Source of the DNA: Roseateles depolymerans
GTDB lineage: Bacteria; Pseudomonadota; Gammaproteobacteria; Burkholderiales; Burkholderiaceae_C
Assembly: GCF_003387155.1 (NCBI RefSeq)
Contig: NZ_QUMT01000003.1
Location: forward strand, 434,001 to 498,000
Direction of reading: 5' to 3'
DNA length: 64,000 nt
This document shows positions 1-8,438 of this stretch, in pieces (position 1 is the stretch's first letter; the number at the start of each line of letters is the position of its first letter). Under the pieces are notes generated by a model. That model was not told where the DNA came from, did not search any database, and saw only the letters and a program-made list of their open reading frames with translations. A program made the position numbers and the translations under genes.

Positions 1-1
1 T

Positions 2-265
2 GCGCGGGGCGTGCCAGTGAGCGCGACTAAAGCGCTGCACGGGCACCTGATCGGCGCCGGTGGAGCGCTGGAGCTGGTGGCCTGCGTCCAGGCCCTGCGC
101 CGGGGTCGCTTGCCGGTGAGCGCCCATGTGCGCCACAGTCCGCTGCGGGAGATCGTCGATCTCATCGAGGGCAGCCCCCGCGACCTGGCACCGGGACGCG
201 CGATCGTCTCCAACTCGTTCGCCTTCGGTGGGAGCAACGTGTCCCTGGTGGTGCGGGGCGCTTGA
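2..265 (+). CDS. Beta-ketoacyl-ACP synthase, C-terminal fragment
   Basis: Only the last ~88 residues lie in the window; the gene starts upstream. The visible part has the KAS I/II (FabB/FabF-like) C-terminal signature: a TKALHGH..GAGGALE block, in which the Lys and the catalytic His of the thiolase fold fall, and the closing NSFAFGGSNVSLV motif. These enzymes perform Claisen condensation of malonyl-ACP with an acyl primer in the cytosol. The fragment cannot separate a housekeeping FabF from a synthase of a secondary pathway such as aryl polyene synthesis, and no acyl carrier protein or reductase is visible here. The family call is secure; the subtype is not. Confidence 0.85.
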   Translation, partial: ARGVPVSATKALHGHLIGAGGALELVACVQALRRGRLPVSAHVRHSPLREIVDLIEGSPRDLAPGRAIVSNSFAFGGSNVSLVVRGA

Positions 266-348
266 GCGCTTGAGCGAAGGTCCGCCTGGACCGATCTCGA
301 CCGTCCTGGCGCGGCGCTTTGCGCCCGTCCGACGGCTGGCTCAACGGA

Positions 349-969
349 TCACTTCAACTCAAACCGCTCCAGCAGTGTCGCCAGCTCGGCGGCTGAGCGC
401 AGGCCCAGCTTGGTGAAGGCGCGGGCACGGTGGACCTCCACCGTACGGATGGCAATACCCAGTTCGTCCGCCACCTGCTTGTTGAGCTTGCCGGCCGCCA
501 CGCGCAGGGCCACCTCGCGCTCCCGATCGGTGAGGCTTGCCAGGCGGCCCGCCGCGTCGGCATGGGCCACCGCCTCCCGGTGGCGATGGGTGTCCAGGGC
601 CAGCGCCCGTTGCACCTTGTTCACCAGCGCCTGATCGTTGAAGGGCTTCTCCACGAAGTCGATCGCGCCTTTCTGCATGGCGTCCACCGCCATCGGAATG
701 TCGCCGTGGCCGCTCAGGAAAATCACCGGCAGCTTCACCCCGCGGCGCATCAGCTCATCCTGCACCTGCAGTCCGGACAGCGGCTCCATGCGCACATCCA
801 GCACGATGCAGCCCATCGGGTCCGGCTCCTTCTCCAGCGCGTCCAGCAGCTCCGGCCCGCTGGCATGGGTGCTGACCTTGAGCCCATGGGAGCGCATCAG
901 GAAGGCCAAGGCGTCCCGCACGGCGGCTTCGTCGTCCACCAGATGCACGGTCGAGGCAATGTCGGTCAT
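349..969 (-). CDS. dctR: FixJ/NarL-type response regulator, DctR-like
   Basis: 206 residues. The N-terminal receiver domain (about 1-125) has the acidic pair near residues 12-13, the phospho-acceptor Asp58 in IVLDVRM, and a conserved Lys in FVEKPF. A LuxR-type helix-turn-helix follows (about 145-206; LTDREREV, then KQVADELGIAIRTVEVHRA). Its start overlaps the end of the upstream kinase gene by four bases (ATGA), so the two are translationally coupled. The pair is divergent from dctPQM, the arrangement known for dctSR in Rhodobacter capsulatus, where DctR activates the TRAP transporter. That role is inferred here from synteny and family. A generic FixJ-type regulator is the alternative. Confidence 0.85.
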   Translation of the reverse strand: MTDIASTVHLVDDEAAVRDALAFLMRSHGLKVSTHASGPELLDALEKEPDPMGCIVLDVRMEPLSGLQVQDELMRRGVKLPVIFLSGHGDIPMAVDAMQKGAIDFVEKPFNDQALVNKVQRALALDTHRHREAVAHADAAGRLASLTDREREVALRVAAGKLNKQVADELGIAIRTVEVHRARAFTKLGLRSAAELATLLERFELK

Positions 970-2909
970 GGGGTGTTCTCCTGTCTCGTGTCTTGAGGCA
1001 CCGACGCGCGCGGCCCCTGCTCCGCCAGCGGCAACGTGAAGCTCAGGCGTGCGCCGCCGAGCGCGCTGGTGCCCGCCTCCATGCCGCCATGGTGGGCCTC
1101 GATCACCGATCGGCAGATGGCCAGCCCCATGCCCATGCCGTCGGGCTTGGTGGAATAAAACGCGGTGGTGAGCTGCTCGATGCCGCGCCCTTGCAGGCCC
1201 GGTCCGTTGTCGTCGACATCCACCCGCACAAAGCGCTGGCCGACCAGCATCGCGCTGATGCGGATGTGGGGGCGCGGCGCCGGCTGCGGCCGTGCCTGCA
1301 ATTCATCGGCGGCATTGCGGATCAGGTTGATCAGCACCTGTTCGATCAACACCGCATCCGCATTCACCGGCGGCAGATCCGCAGGCAGCGCCTGCTCCAC
1401 CCGAAGGTTGCGCAGGTCGCGCTTGAGCAGCGCCAGCACCCGGGCGACGATGTCGGCCATGGTGCAGACCTCCGGCTGCGGCGCCCGCCGCGTCAGGAAG
1501 GCACGGATGCGCTGCACGATGCGGCCCGCCTCCGTGGCCTGCTCACCCAGCCGCCGCAAGGCTTCCATCACCATGTCGTCCGGCGGACCTGTGCGCTCCA
1601 GGATGCGCAGCGCGCCGGCGTTGTAGCCGGTGATGGCCGCCAGGGGCTGGTTCAGTTGATGGGCCAGCGCCGAGGCCACTTCGCCCAGGGTGCTCAGCCG
1701 GGCTTGATGGGCCAGTGCCTCGGTCTGGCGGCGTTCCCGCTCTTCCGCCAGCTTGCGGGCGCTGATGTCCACGATCGACCCCATCCAGCCGATCTGACGG
1801 CCAGCCGCGTCCACCAGCGGCGCTTCAAAGATCATGACCTCGACGATGCGCCCGTCACTGCGCAGCCAGCGCGCTTCATAGCCCTCGCGGGGCGCCCCGC
1901 CGGCCATGTTGCGGCGGTGCCGGCGCAGGCTGTCTTCCATGTCGTCGGGCAGCCAGTAGGGCATGGGCGGCAGGCTGCCGAGCAGGTCTTCAGCGCTGTA
2001 GCCCACCAGGTCGCAGAAGGCGCGGTTGACGTGGGTGACGCGCCCTTCCAAATCCCGCCCGCGCAGGCCGACGGTCAGTGAATCTTCCACCGCGCGGCGC
2101 CAGGCAGCCTCGGTCCGCGCCTCGCCCTCGGCGCGGCGCACTTCCCGCATCTGCCGACGCAGCATGACGCTGGCCAAGGCCGACAGCACGATGAACACGG
2201 CCATCAGCGGGCCTGCAAGCGTTGTCCACCAGGGCACATGACGCTCGCGCGTGTTGAGCTCCAGCCAGGTCTCGCGCATGGCCGGATCCATGCTGATGCG
2301 ATAGCCCTGCGTGCCGGCCTGGGCTTCGTCGCTCCCGGTCTGCGCCAGACGTTGGCCCAGTGCATCGACCAGACGCACGTCGTATTTCTGGGACAACCAC
2401 CAGGGCACGGTCTGGCGCAGCAAGGCGGTGGGGGCGAAACGCACGATCAGCCGTCCGCCGCCTGGCCGGTCGGCGCTCCAGTGGGCGGTGACGCCGCCGT
2501 CGTCCAGGCTCACGCCGGTCCGCTCCCGCGGCGGGGTCGCCTGAGGCACGAAGTGCGGCACATGGGCCACCACCCGGTTGTTGGCATCCAGCACCGTCAC
2601 GCCCACCCACAGGCGGCGAAGTCCTTCGGCCACATCCGGATGGTTGAGCAGGAACTGGTCGTCCACGCGGCGCGGCAGTTGCAGCGCCAGCCGGTCCACC
2701 ACCGCATGCTCGGCAGTGAGCCAGTCGCTGATGCGAGCTTCGAGCGACAGGGTGTCGGCAATCAGGGTCAGCCGCTCTTCTTCAAGGTCCCGGGCGTCGC
2801 TGTGACGCAGCCAGCCGGCCACCGACGCGGCAAAGGCCAGCGCCAGCAGCAAGGGCAGCACCCAACTGGCACGCCGCAGGGCTTCGAATCCGGGAACAAG
2901 CATGCGCAT
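966..2909 (-). CDS. dctS: PAS-containing sensor histidine kinase, DctS-like
   Basis: 647 residues. The order is: membrane segment near residues 16-34, periplasmic sensor region of about 200 residues, second membrane segment near 232-250 (LAGPLMAVFIVLSALASV), PAS domain (about 275-390), HisKA with the phospho-acceptor His in LAHQLNQPLAAI, and a C-terminal HATPase with N box (LIRNAADEL), G1 box (DDNGPGL) and G2 box (GMGMGLAI). The two membrane passes with an external loop fit a kinase sensing a periplasmic C4-dicarboxylate, as in DctS/DctB. It is the first gene of a two-gene operon with the FixJ-type regulator. An ATG two codons further in is an equally good start. Confidence 0.87.
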   Translation of the reverse strand: MRMLVPGFEALRRASWVLPLLLALAFAASVAGWLRHSDARDLEEERLTLIADTLSLEARISDWLTAEHAVVDRLALQLPRRVDDQFLLNHPDVAEGLRRLWVGVTVLDANNRVVAHVPHFVPQATPPRERTGVSLDDGGVTAHWSADRPGGGRLIVRFAPTALLRQTVPWWLSQKYDVRLVDALGQRLAQTGSDEAQAGTQGYRISMDPAMRETWLELNTRERHVPWWTTLAGPLMAVFIVLSALASVMLRRQMREVRRAEGEARTEAAWRRAVEDSLTVGLRGRDLEGRVTHVNRAFCDLVGYSAEDLLGSLPPMPYWLPDDMEDSLRRHRRNMAGGAPREGYEARWLRSDGRIVEVMIFEAPLVDAAGRQIGWMGSIVDISARKLAEERERRQTEALAHQARLSTLGEVASALAHQLNQPLAAITGYNAGALRILERTGPPDDMVMEALRRLGEQATEAGRIVQRIRAFLTRRAPQPEVCTMADIVARVLALLKRDLRNLRVEQALPADLPPVNADAVLIEQVLINLIRNAADELQARPQPAPRPHIRISAMLVGQRFVRVDVDDNGPGLQGRGIEQLTTAFYSTKPDGMGMGLAICRSVIEAHHGGMEAGTSALGGARLSFTLPLAEQGPRASVPQDTRQENTP

Positions 2910-2972
2910 GCCCGCAGTCTAGAGCCCCGAGGCCAGCGGCAGCGGGCGATGCACGGTCCAAAACGCGGTGGA

Positions 2973-2986
2973 TGTGGAAGTCCACA
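2973..2986. promoter_or_regulatory. Perfect inverted repeat in the dctS/dctP divergent region
   Basis: TGTGGA-AG-TCCACA is a perfect six-base dyad about 115 bases upstream of dctP and 65 bases upstream of dctS. Its position between a FixJ-type regulator operon and its presumed target makes it a candidate DctR-binding site. No second copy was seen, and a six-base palindrome can occur by chance. Confidence 0.35.
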
Positions 2987-3102
2987 ACTGGCCGGCATCG
3001 ACCGCGGTTTTCACAATCCGCCGCATGCAAGGCAAGGTCTGGGACCTCCGTCCCCGCCCTGCTGCCTGGCCCACAAGATCAGAAGCCCATCAGGAGACCT
3101 CC

Positions 3103-4122
3103 ATGTCCGCTGCCTTCCCCCGCCGCCTGTTGCTGTCCGCCGCCGTGGCGGTCGCCGGTCTGTCCACCGGTCTGGGTGCACTCGCCCAGGCGCCCATCGT
3201 CATCAAGCTGAGCCACGTGGTGGCGCCGGACACGCCCAAGGGCAAGGGCGCCCAGCGTTTCAAGGAGCTGGTGGAAGAGCGCAGCAAGGGCCGCCTGAAG
3301 GTGGAGGTCTATCCCAACAGCCAGCTCTACAAGGACAAGGAAGAGCTGGAAGCCCTGCAACTGGGCTCGGTGCAGATGCTGGCCCCGTCCCTGGCCAAGT
3401 TCGGCCCGCTGGGCGTGAAGGAATTCGAGGTCTTTGACCTGCCCTTCCTCTTCAAGGACGACGCCGCCTTCCGCAACACCACCCAGACCCTGGGCATGGA
3501 GCTGTTCAAGAAGCTCGAGCCCAAGGGCATCAAGGGCCTGGCCTTCTGGGACAACGGCTTCCACATCATGAGCGCCAACAAGCCGCTGCACCATGTGGCG
3601 GACTTCAAGGGCCTGAAGATGCGCATCCAGAGCTCCAAGGTGCTGGACGCACAGATGCGGGCCCTGGGCGCGATCCCGCAGGTGATGGCCTTCTCCGAGC
3701 TCTACCAGGCGCTGCAGTCCGGCGTGGTGGATGGCACCGAGGGCGTGCCGTCCAACTTCTACACCCAGAAGACCTATGAAGTGCAGAAGCACACCACGCT
3801 CAGCAACCACGGCCACCTGGCGTATGCGCTGATCATCAACAAGAAGTTCTATGACGGCCTGCCGGCCGACCTGCGTGCGGTGGTGGACAGCAGCGTCAAG
3901 GACGCGACGGTCTATGCCAACGCCATTGCGGCCACCGAGAACCAGCAGGCGCTGGAGAAGATCCGCGCCAGCGGCAAGACCACCATCTACACGCTGACGC
4001 CGGCGGAAGTGAACGAGTGGAAGCTGGCCCTGATGTCGGTGCATAAGGACATGGAAGGCCGCGTGGGCAAGGCCACCATCGAAGCGGCCTACAAGGCGGC
4101 CGGCTTCGTCAAGCCGCAGTAA
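3103..4122 (+). CDS. dctP: TRAP transporter C4-dicarboxylate-binding protein
   Basis: 339 residues from the ATG at 3103, chosen because AGGAG sits six bases upstream and a Sec signal peptide follows at once (RRLLLSAAVAVAG..LGALAQA). Upstream in-frame codons would bury that signal. The mature part matches the DctP family: IVIKLSHVVAPDTPKGKGA at the mature start, then LQLGSVQMLAPSLAKFGP, the FWDNGFHIMSANKPL stretch with the LKMRIQSS segment that carries the carboxylate-binding Arg, and QSGVVDGTEGVPSN. It is the periplasmic receptor that delivers succinate, fumarate or malate to DctQM. It is the first gene of dctPQM and is probably induced by the divergent two-component system. Confidence 0.93.
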   Translation: MSAAFPRRLLLSAAVAVAGLSTGLGALAQAPIVIKLSHVVAPDTPKGKGAQRFKELVEERSKGRLKVEVYPNSQLYKDKEELEALQLGSVQMLAPSLAKFGPLGVKEFEVFDLPFLFKDDAAFRNTTQTLGMELFKKLEPKGIKGLAFWDNGFHIMSANKPLHHVADFKGLKMRIQSSKVLDAQMRALGAIPQVMAFSELYQALQSGVVDGTEGVPSNFYTQKTYEVQKHTTLSNHGHLAYALIINKKFYDGLPADLRAVVDSSVKDATVYANAIAATENQQALEKIRASGKTTIYTLTPAEVNEWKLALMSVHKDMEGRVGKATIEAAYKAAGFVKPQ

Positions 4123-4250
4123 TTCACCTCGACACCTGAACGCCGACGTCGGCAGACGGACTCCCCCACGGGAGCCCGGGGCCAGGCTCTGCCTGCGCTC
4201 TGGCGCTCACCCCGGAGGAAGGCCGCCTGCTGCGGGGCTGGGGGACTCTT

Positions 4251-4883
4251 ATGAAATGGCTGGATCGATTGGAGGAGAGCTTGATCAGCCTCCTCATGGC
4301 AGCGGCGACGCTGGTGATCGCGATGGCGGTGCTGCACCGCTTCCTCGCCGGCGTGCCGGTGCTGCAGGACTGGATCATCCGCATCGACGTGAGCTGGGCG
4401 CAGGAGCTGTGCATCTACATGTTTGTGTGGATGGCCAAGTTCGGCGCGGCCTACGGTGTGCGGGCCGGCACCCACGTGGGCGTGGACGTCATCGTGCGCA
4501 AGCTCAAGCCCGAGCATGCGAAGTACCTGGTGATCTTCAGCCTGCTGGCCGGCGCGGTATTCACCGCCACCATCGGCACGCTGGGCGCCACCTTCGTCTG
4601 GGAGAACGGCGCCCACTATGCCTTCCTGCATGCGCTGGGCCGGGACCCGGGCGAGATTCCGGAAGGCCCGACGTCGCCGGACCTGGAGATCCCCACGTGG
4701 ATCGCCTATGCCTGCGTGCCGCTGGGCAGCTACCTGATGTGCTTCCGTTTCCTGCAGGTGTGCTGGCACTTCATCCGCACCGGTGACGTGCCCCATGCCG
4801 ACCACGGCCATGTGGAAGGCATCGACGACAACCCGTCGCCGGCAACGCCGACGGCGCTGGCCCAGGAGGAGCTGCGTCCATGA
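4251..4883 (+). CDS. dctQ: TRAP transporter small membrane subunit
   Basis: 210 residues with four hydrophobic segments (near residues 10-30, 50-75, 90-115 and 145-170), as expected for the DctQ family. The polar motif MFVWMAKFGAAYGVRAG and the following HVGVDVI are typical of the region between TM2 and TM3. The C-terminal ~35 residues are hydrophilic and extended. It starts 128 bases after dctP, and its end overlaps dctM by four bases (ATGA), indicating coupled translation of the two membrane subunits. The leader contains a small CTCCC/GGGAG stem near 4169-4182 that could reduce expression of dctQM relative to the more abundant receptor; that is inference. Confidence 0.92.
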   Translation: MKWLDRLEESLISLLMAAATLVIAMAVLHRFLAGVPVLQDWIIRIDVSWAQELCIYMFVWMAKFGAAYGVRAGTHVGVDVIVRKLKPEHAKYLVIFSLLAGAVFTATIGTLGATFVWENGAHYAFLHALGRDPGEIPEGPTSPDLEIPTWIAYACVPLGSYLMCFRFLQVCWHFIRTGDVPHADHGHVEGIDDNPSPATPTALAQEELRP

Positions 4884-6208
4884 ACACCCTGATCATCTTC
4901 TCCCTGCTGGTGGTGCTGATGCTCACCGGCATGCCGATCTCCATCTCGCTGGGCCTGACGGTCCTGACCTATCTCTTCACGATGACGCAGGTGCCGATCG
5001 AATCGGTCGCCCTGAAGCTGTTCACCGGCATCGAGAAGTTCGAGATCATGGCGGTGCCCTTCTTCATCCTGGCGGGCAACTTCCTGACCCATGGCGGGGT
5101 GGCGAGGCGGATCATCCATTTCGCCACGACCATGATCGGCCACTGGTTTGGCGGCCTGGGGCTGGCCGGCGTGCTGGCCTGCGCAATGTTTGCGGCCATC
5201 TCGGGCTCGTCCGTGGCCACGGTGGTGGCGGTCGGCTCGATCATCCTGCCGGCGATGACCAAGCAGGGCTATCCGAAGCAATTCGGCGCCGGCGTGATCA
5301 CCACGTCCGGAGCGCTGGGCATCCTGTTCCCGCCGTCGATCAACCTGGTGATGTTCTCCATCGCCACGGCCGGCATGTCGGCCACGGGCCCCAACGGGGA
5401 ATCGGTGGGCACGGCGTCGGTCGGGCAACTGTTCATGGCGGGCGTGGTGCCAGGGCTGGTGCTGTCGGTGCTGCTGGGCATCACCACCTGGTACCGCGCC
5501 AAGAAGTTCAACTATCCCCGCATGGAGCGCGCCACCTGGGCCGAGCGTTTCAAGGCCTTCCGCGAAAGCTTCTGGGGCCTGATGCTGATCGTGGTCGTGA
5601 TCGGCGGCATCTACAGCGGCAAGTTCACCCCCACGGAAGCGGCGGCGGTGGCGGCGGTCTATGCCTTCATCATCTCGGTCTTTGTCTACAAGGACATGAG
5701 CCTGAAGGACGTGCCGCGCGTGCTGCTCAAGGCAGCGGCGATGAGCTCGATGCTGCTCTACATCATCACCAATGCGGTGCTGTTCAGCTTCCTGATGGCC
5801 TCGGAGCAGATTCCGCAGACCATGGCGGCCTGGATGTCGGCACAGGGCTTCGGGCTGGTGGTGTTCCTGCTGCTGGTCAACCTGATCCTGCTGGGCGCGG
5901 GCAACTTCATGGACCCTGCGGCCATCGTGTTGATCATGGCGCCCATCCTGTTCCCGGTGGCGGCCAAGCTGGGCGTGGACCCGGTGCACCTGGGCATCCT
6001 GATGGCGGTGAACATGGAGGTGGGGCTGTGCCATCCGCCGGTGGGGCTCAACCTGTATGTGGCCTCGGGCATCACCAAGATGGGCATCACCGAGCTGACG
6101 GTGGCCGTCTGGCCCTGGTTGCTGACCATGCTCGGTTTCCTGCTGGTGGTGACCTACTGGCCGGGCTTGTCCCTGGCGCTGCCGAGACTGCTGGGGTTGG
6201 TGACCTAA
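4880..6208 (+). CDS. dctM: TRAP transporter large permease subunit
   Basis: 442 residues, the usual DctM length (about 425-440), with around a dozen hydrophobic segments across the whole protein. Family landmarks include PFFILAGNFLTHGGVARRI, AAISGSSVATVVAVGSI, a TSGALGILFPPSINLVMFS block in the first half, and the inverted-repeat counterpart MEVGLCHPPVGLNLYVASG in the second. DctM carries the Na+-coupled translocation path for C4-dicarboxylates and works with DctP and DctQ. It is the last gene of the operon and a strong terminator follows. Confidence 0.94.
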   Translation: MNTLIIFSLLVVLMLTGMPISISLGLTVLTYLFTMTQVPIESVALKLFTGIEKFEIMAVPFFILAGNFLTHGGVARRIIHFATTMIGHWFGGLGLAGVLACAMFAAISGSSVATVVAVGSIILPAMTKQGYPKQFGAGVITTSGALGILFPPSINLVMFSIATAGMSATGPNGESVGTASVGQLFMAGVVPGLVLSVLLGITTWYRAKKFNYPRMERATWAERFKAFRESFWGLMLIVVVIGGIYSGKFTPTEAAAVAAVYAFIISVFVYKDMSLKDVPRVLLKAAAMSSMLLYIITNAVLFSFLMASEQIPQTMAAWMSAQGFGLVVFLLLVNLILLGAGNFMDPAAIVLIMAPILFPVAAKLGVDPVHLGILMAVNMEVGLCHPPVGLNLYVASGITKMGITELTVAVWPWLLTMLGFLLVVTYWPGLSLALPRLLGLVT

Positions 6209-6237
6209 GGCGGTCGAGGACCTCTATTCGACAACCC

Positions 6238-6266
6238 GGGGCCGTAGACACGGCCCCTTTTTCTTT
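6238..6266 (+). terminator. Rho-independent terminator after dctM
   Basis: An eight-base perfect stem (GGGGCCGT pairing with ACGGCCCC) closes a four-base AGAC loop and is followed by TTTTTCTTT. It lies 30 bases past the dctM stop. It is the clearest intrinsic terminator in the window. Confidence 0.93.
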
Positions 6267-6400
6267 GGCCCAGCCCCCGCCGCCCAGGGTCTTCCCCATC
6301 TACCGGTGATTTCACCTAGGCCGAAGGGCCAAGACTTCAGGCCGCCTTCAGTCAGCAGGATCAGTCTCTGCGGCTGGGATCACACGGTCGGGGAGGTCAT

Positions 6401-7183
6401 ATGGCCAAGGTTGTTCGGCGCAGGATGCGCAGGGCGTGGGGACGAGTGGCAGGCATGGCGGCCCTCAGTGCCGTGGCGCTGCCCGTGTGGTCAGCGGACG
6501 GCGCGGCGGCGTCGAGCGCCCGTCCGTCTTCGGCCACCAGCGTCGCGGTGGCAGTCGCACGGATTGCCCCCTTGTCGGTGGCTGGCTCGAGCGGCGGATC
6601 TGCGGTCATGCAGCCCGGCGGAATAGTCCAGGGTGCAACCGCCTTCGCAGGCCCTTCAACAACGCTGCCGGCCGGTGCTTCATCGGCAACGACCTCGCCG
6701 ACGTCCTCCATCGCTGCCTCGACCATGGCCACGGTCACTGACCTGGATACCGCAACCGGCGCGGCCCCAGCGATCGTCGCCACCGTCCCCATCCCTCCGG
6801 CCAGCGCGGAAGCCGCTCCCTCTTCGCTGCCCTCCCCCGGCTGGCTCAGCCTGCGGCCGCGCTTGTCGATGCGTCTGCCCCTGAGCGCCCAGGACTGGCG
6901 ATCCGCCTCGGCCGCAGAGACCCGCAACAAGCTGGTCGCGATGCCGGATATCCAGCTGGTGGAATTGCCGCGCGAACCGAGCGTCATCGGCCCGCCGCCC
7001 AAGCGCGCCCATCACGCCATCAGCGTCGGCATGGAAGCGCCCAAGCAGTTCCTTCGCAGCATGGGGCTCGATGCCACCGAGTGCGCCACACGCTTTCGCC
7101 TTCCGTCCAAGCTCGGCAAGAGCCAGAACGGCGACACCACCGTGGAGGTCTCGGCCCATCTGGGCCTGGGTTGCAAATTCTGA
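6401..7183 (+). CDS. Secreted protein of unknown function
   Basis: 260 residues. GGGAGG lies four bases upstream of the ATG. The N-terminus reads as a Sec signal: a basic region (KVVRRRMRRAWGR), a hydrophobic core (GMAALSAVALPV) and a possible cleavage at WSA. A low-complexity Ala/Ser/Pro/Thr stretch follows up to about residue 140. The C-terminal ~100 residues look folded and contain two Cys (in ATECATRF and in the final GLGCKF), which could form a disulfide. I recognise no family. An open frame on the other strand covers only part of this span and lacks such signals. Confidence 0.7.
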   Translation: MAKVVRRRMRRAWGRVAGMAALSAVALPVWSADGAAASSARPSSATSVAVAVARIAPLSVAGSSGGSAVMQPGGIVQGATAFAGPSTTLPAGASSATTSPTSSIAASTMATVTDLDTATGAAPAIVATVPIPPASAEAAPSSLPSPGWLSLRPRLSMRLPLSAQDWRSASAAETRNKLVAMPDIQLVELPREPSVIGPPPKRAHHAISVGMEAPKQFLRSMGLDATECATRFRLPSKLGKSQNGDTTVEVSAHLGLGCKF

Positions 7184-7205
7184 GCGCTGACTGAGTACAG
7201 CCCCG

Positions 7206-7240
7206 CTCAGCTCAGCTCAGCTCAGCTCAGCTCAGCTCAG
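7206..7240. repeat. Seven tandem CTCAG pentamers
   Basis: Seven uninterrupted copies of CTCAG lie in the convergent gap between the secreted unknown and fdhD. The fdhD stop codon is formed inside the last unit, so changes in copy number beyond the stop would not alter FdhD. Confidence 0.95.
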
Positions 7241-8121
7241 CTGTAGAGCGTCGCTCGCCCCTCGCGGACGAAACCGGCCAGAGTCAGCCCGCAGGCCTGG
7301 GCCGTGCGAATGGCCAGATGCGTCGGCGCGGACACGGCCGCCAGCAGCGAGATCCCCGCCCCGGCCGCTTTCTGCACCATCTCGAAACTGGCCCGGCTGG
7401 TCACCGCGGCAAAGCCCTGCGCGGTGTCCACCTGCGCGCGGGCCAGTGCGCCCACCAGCTTGTCCAGCGCGTTGTGGCGCCCCACGTCCTCCCGGACCAT
7501 CAGCACCTCACCGGCCGGACTGCACCAGGCGGCCGCGTGAATGCCGCCACTGCGCTGCTGCAGTGGCTGCGCCTCCGACAGTTCCCGCATCGCGCGGGAC
7601 AACACCGGGATCAACTGCTCCCGGTCCACCGCCAGCGGCGCCAGCGGGCGGCTCGGTGGACGGAAGACCTGGTCCAGGCTGTCGGTGCCACACAGCCCGC
7701 AGCCGGTGCGCCCCGCCAGGGTGCGACGGCGTTCCTTGAGCATCAGCTCACATCGCGCCGTCACTCGTAACTGAAGCGCCACCCCTTGCGGACGGGTTTG
7801 CACCTCCACGTCCAGCAGGTCTGCCGGCGAGCCGATCAGGTTCTCGCTCAGGGAAAAGCCCAGCGCGAAATCTTCCAGATCCAGTGGCGTGGCCAGCATC
7901 ACCGCATGCGAGAGCCCGTTGTACTCCAGGGCGATCGGCACTTCCTCGGCCACCCATTCCTCGTCCCCGCGCGCAGGGCCGCCCAGCCGGGTCGGACGGA
8001 CGCTGACCAGCGCGGCGGGCAGCGGCGCTTCACCGGCATCGCCAGCCTCGCCATCGCGGGTCGCGGCATTCGGATCGGGCAGCGCGCATGCGCCTGAAGG
8101 AGTGGAGAAACTGCTGCTCAT
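7237..8121 (-). CDS. fdhD: Formate dehydrogenase accessory sulfurtransferase FdhD
   Basis: 294 residues from the ATG at 8121, chosen because it overlaps the stop of the upstream gene as ATGA; an ATG six codons earlier is possible. FdhD passes sulfur from the IscS persulfide to the molybdenum cofactor of formate dehydrogenases in the cytosol. Seen here are the EVPIALEYNGLSHAVMLAT start of the fold, the DLEDFALGFSLSENLI segment, the redox motif GCGLCGTDSL with its CxxC pair, and the GGIHAAAWC, VREDVGRHNALDKL and SRASFEMVQKAAGAGI signatures. The N-terminal ~45 residues are extended and poorly conserved. The neighbouring FdhF-like enzyme is the natural client. Confidence 0.95.
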   Translation of the reverse strand: MSSSFSTPSGACALPDPNAATRDGEAGDAGEAPLPAALVSVRPTRLGGPARGDEEWVAEEVPIALEYNGLSHAVMLATPLDLEDFALGFSLSENLIGSPADLLDVEVQTRPQGVALQLRVTARCELMLKERRRTLAGRTGCGLCGTDSLDQVFRPPSRPLAPLAVDREQLIPVLSRAMRELSEAQPLQQRSGGIHAAAWCSPAGEVLMVREDVGRHNALDKLVGALARAQVDTAQGFAAVTSRASFEMVQKAAGAGISLLAAVSAPTHLAIRTAQACGLTLAGFVREGRATLYS

Positions 8122-8423
8122 GGGGCGGAATGATCCCACTGTTCGGGATCCCCTCGCCCGGCTGCTGTCATGCTGGCCATCCAGCGGCCGTCCTCTTCGA
8201 GCACCAATCGCACCCAGCCAGGACCGGCGGTGTCACCGACCCGGGCGTCGCTCAGCAGCGTGAACAGGCGCAGCAGCACGCTGACCCGCAGACCGGTGCG
8301 TTTGGCCAGACGGGGCAGGGACACGCCCTTGCCGCCGTCCAGCTCCGCCAGGGCCTGCAAGGCCAGCCGAGCCTGGGTTTCGAACGCAGGCTCATCGGCG
8401 ATTCCGTCAGCGGCCTCGGACAC
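8118..8423 (-). CDS. Small helical protein between the FdhF-like enzyme and FdhD
   Basis: 101 residues, starting with GTG 15 bases after the oxidoreductase stop and ending in a four-base overlap with fdhD, so it sits inside the operon. The central part (ALAELDGGKGVSLPRLAKRT, then LRVSVLLRLFTLLSDARV) looks like a winged-helix or helix-turn-helix core, followed by a beta-rich end (WVRLVLEEDGRWMASM). It may regulate the operon or be an accessory factor in enzyme maturation. I do not recognise a named family. Position and coupling make a real gene likely. Confidence 0.75.
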   Translation of the reverse strand: MSEAADGIADEPAFETQARLALQALAELDGGKGVSLPRLAKRTGLRVSVLLRLFTLLSDARVGDTAGPGWVRLVLEEDGRWMASMTAAGRGDPEQWDHSAP

Positions 8424-8438
8424 TGGACCGTCTGCGCA

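Noticed and set aside
6397-7002. A 201-codon minus-strand frame opposite the secreted unknown
   Set aside because: The plus strand has a strong ribosome site, a signal peptide and continues into a Cys-containing C-terminal region; the minus frame has none.
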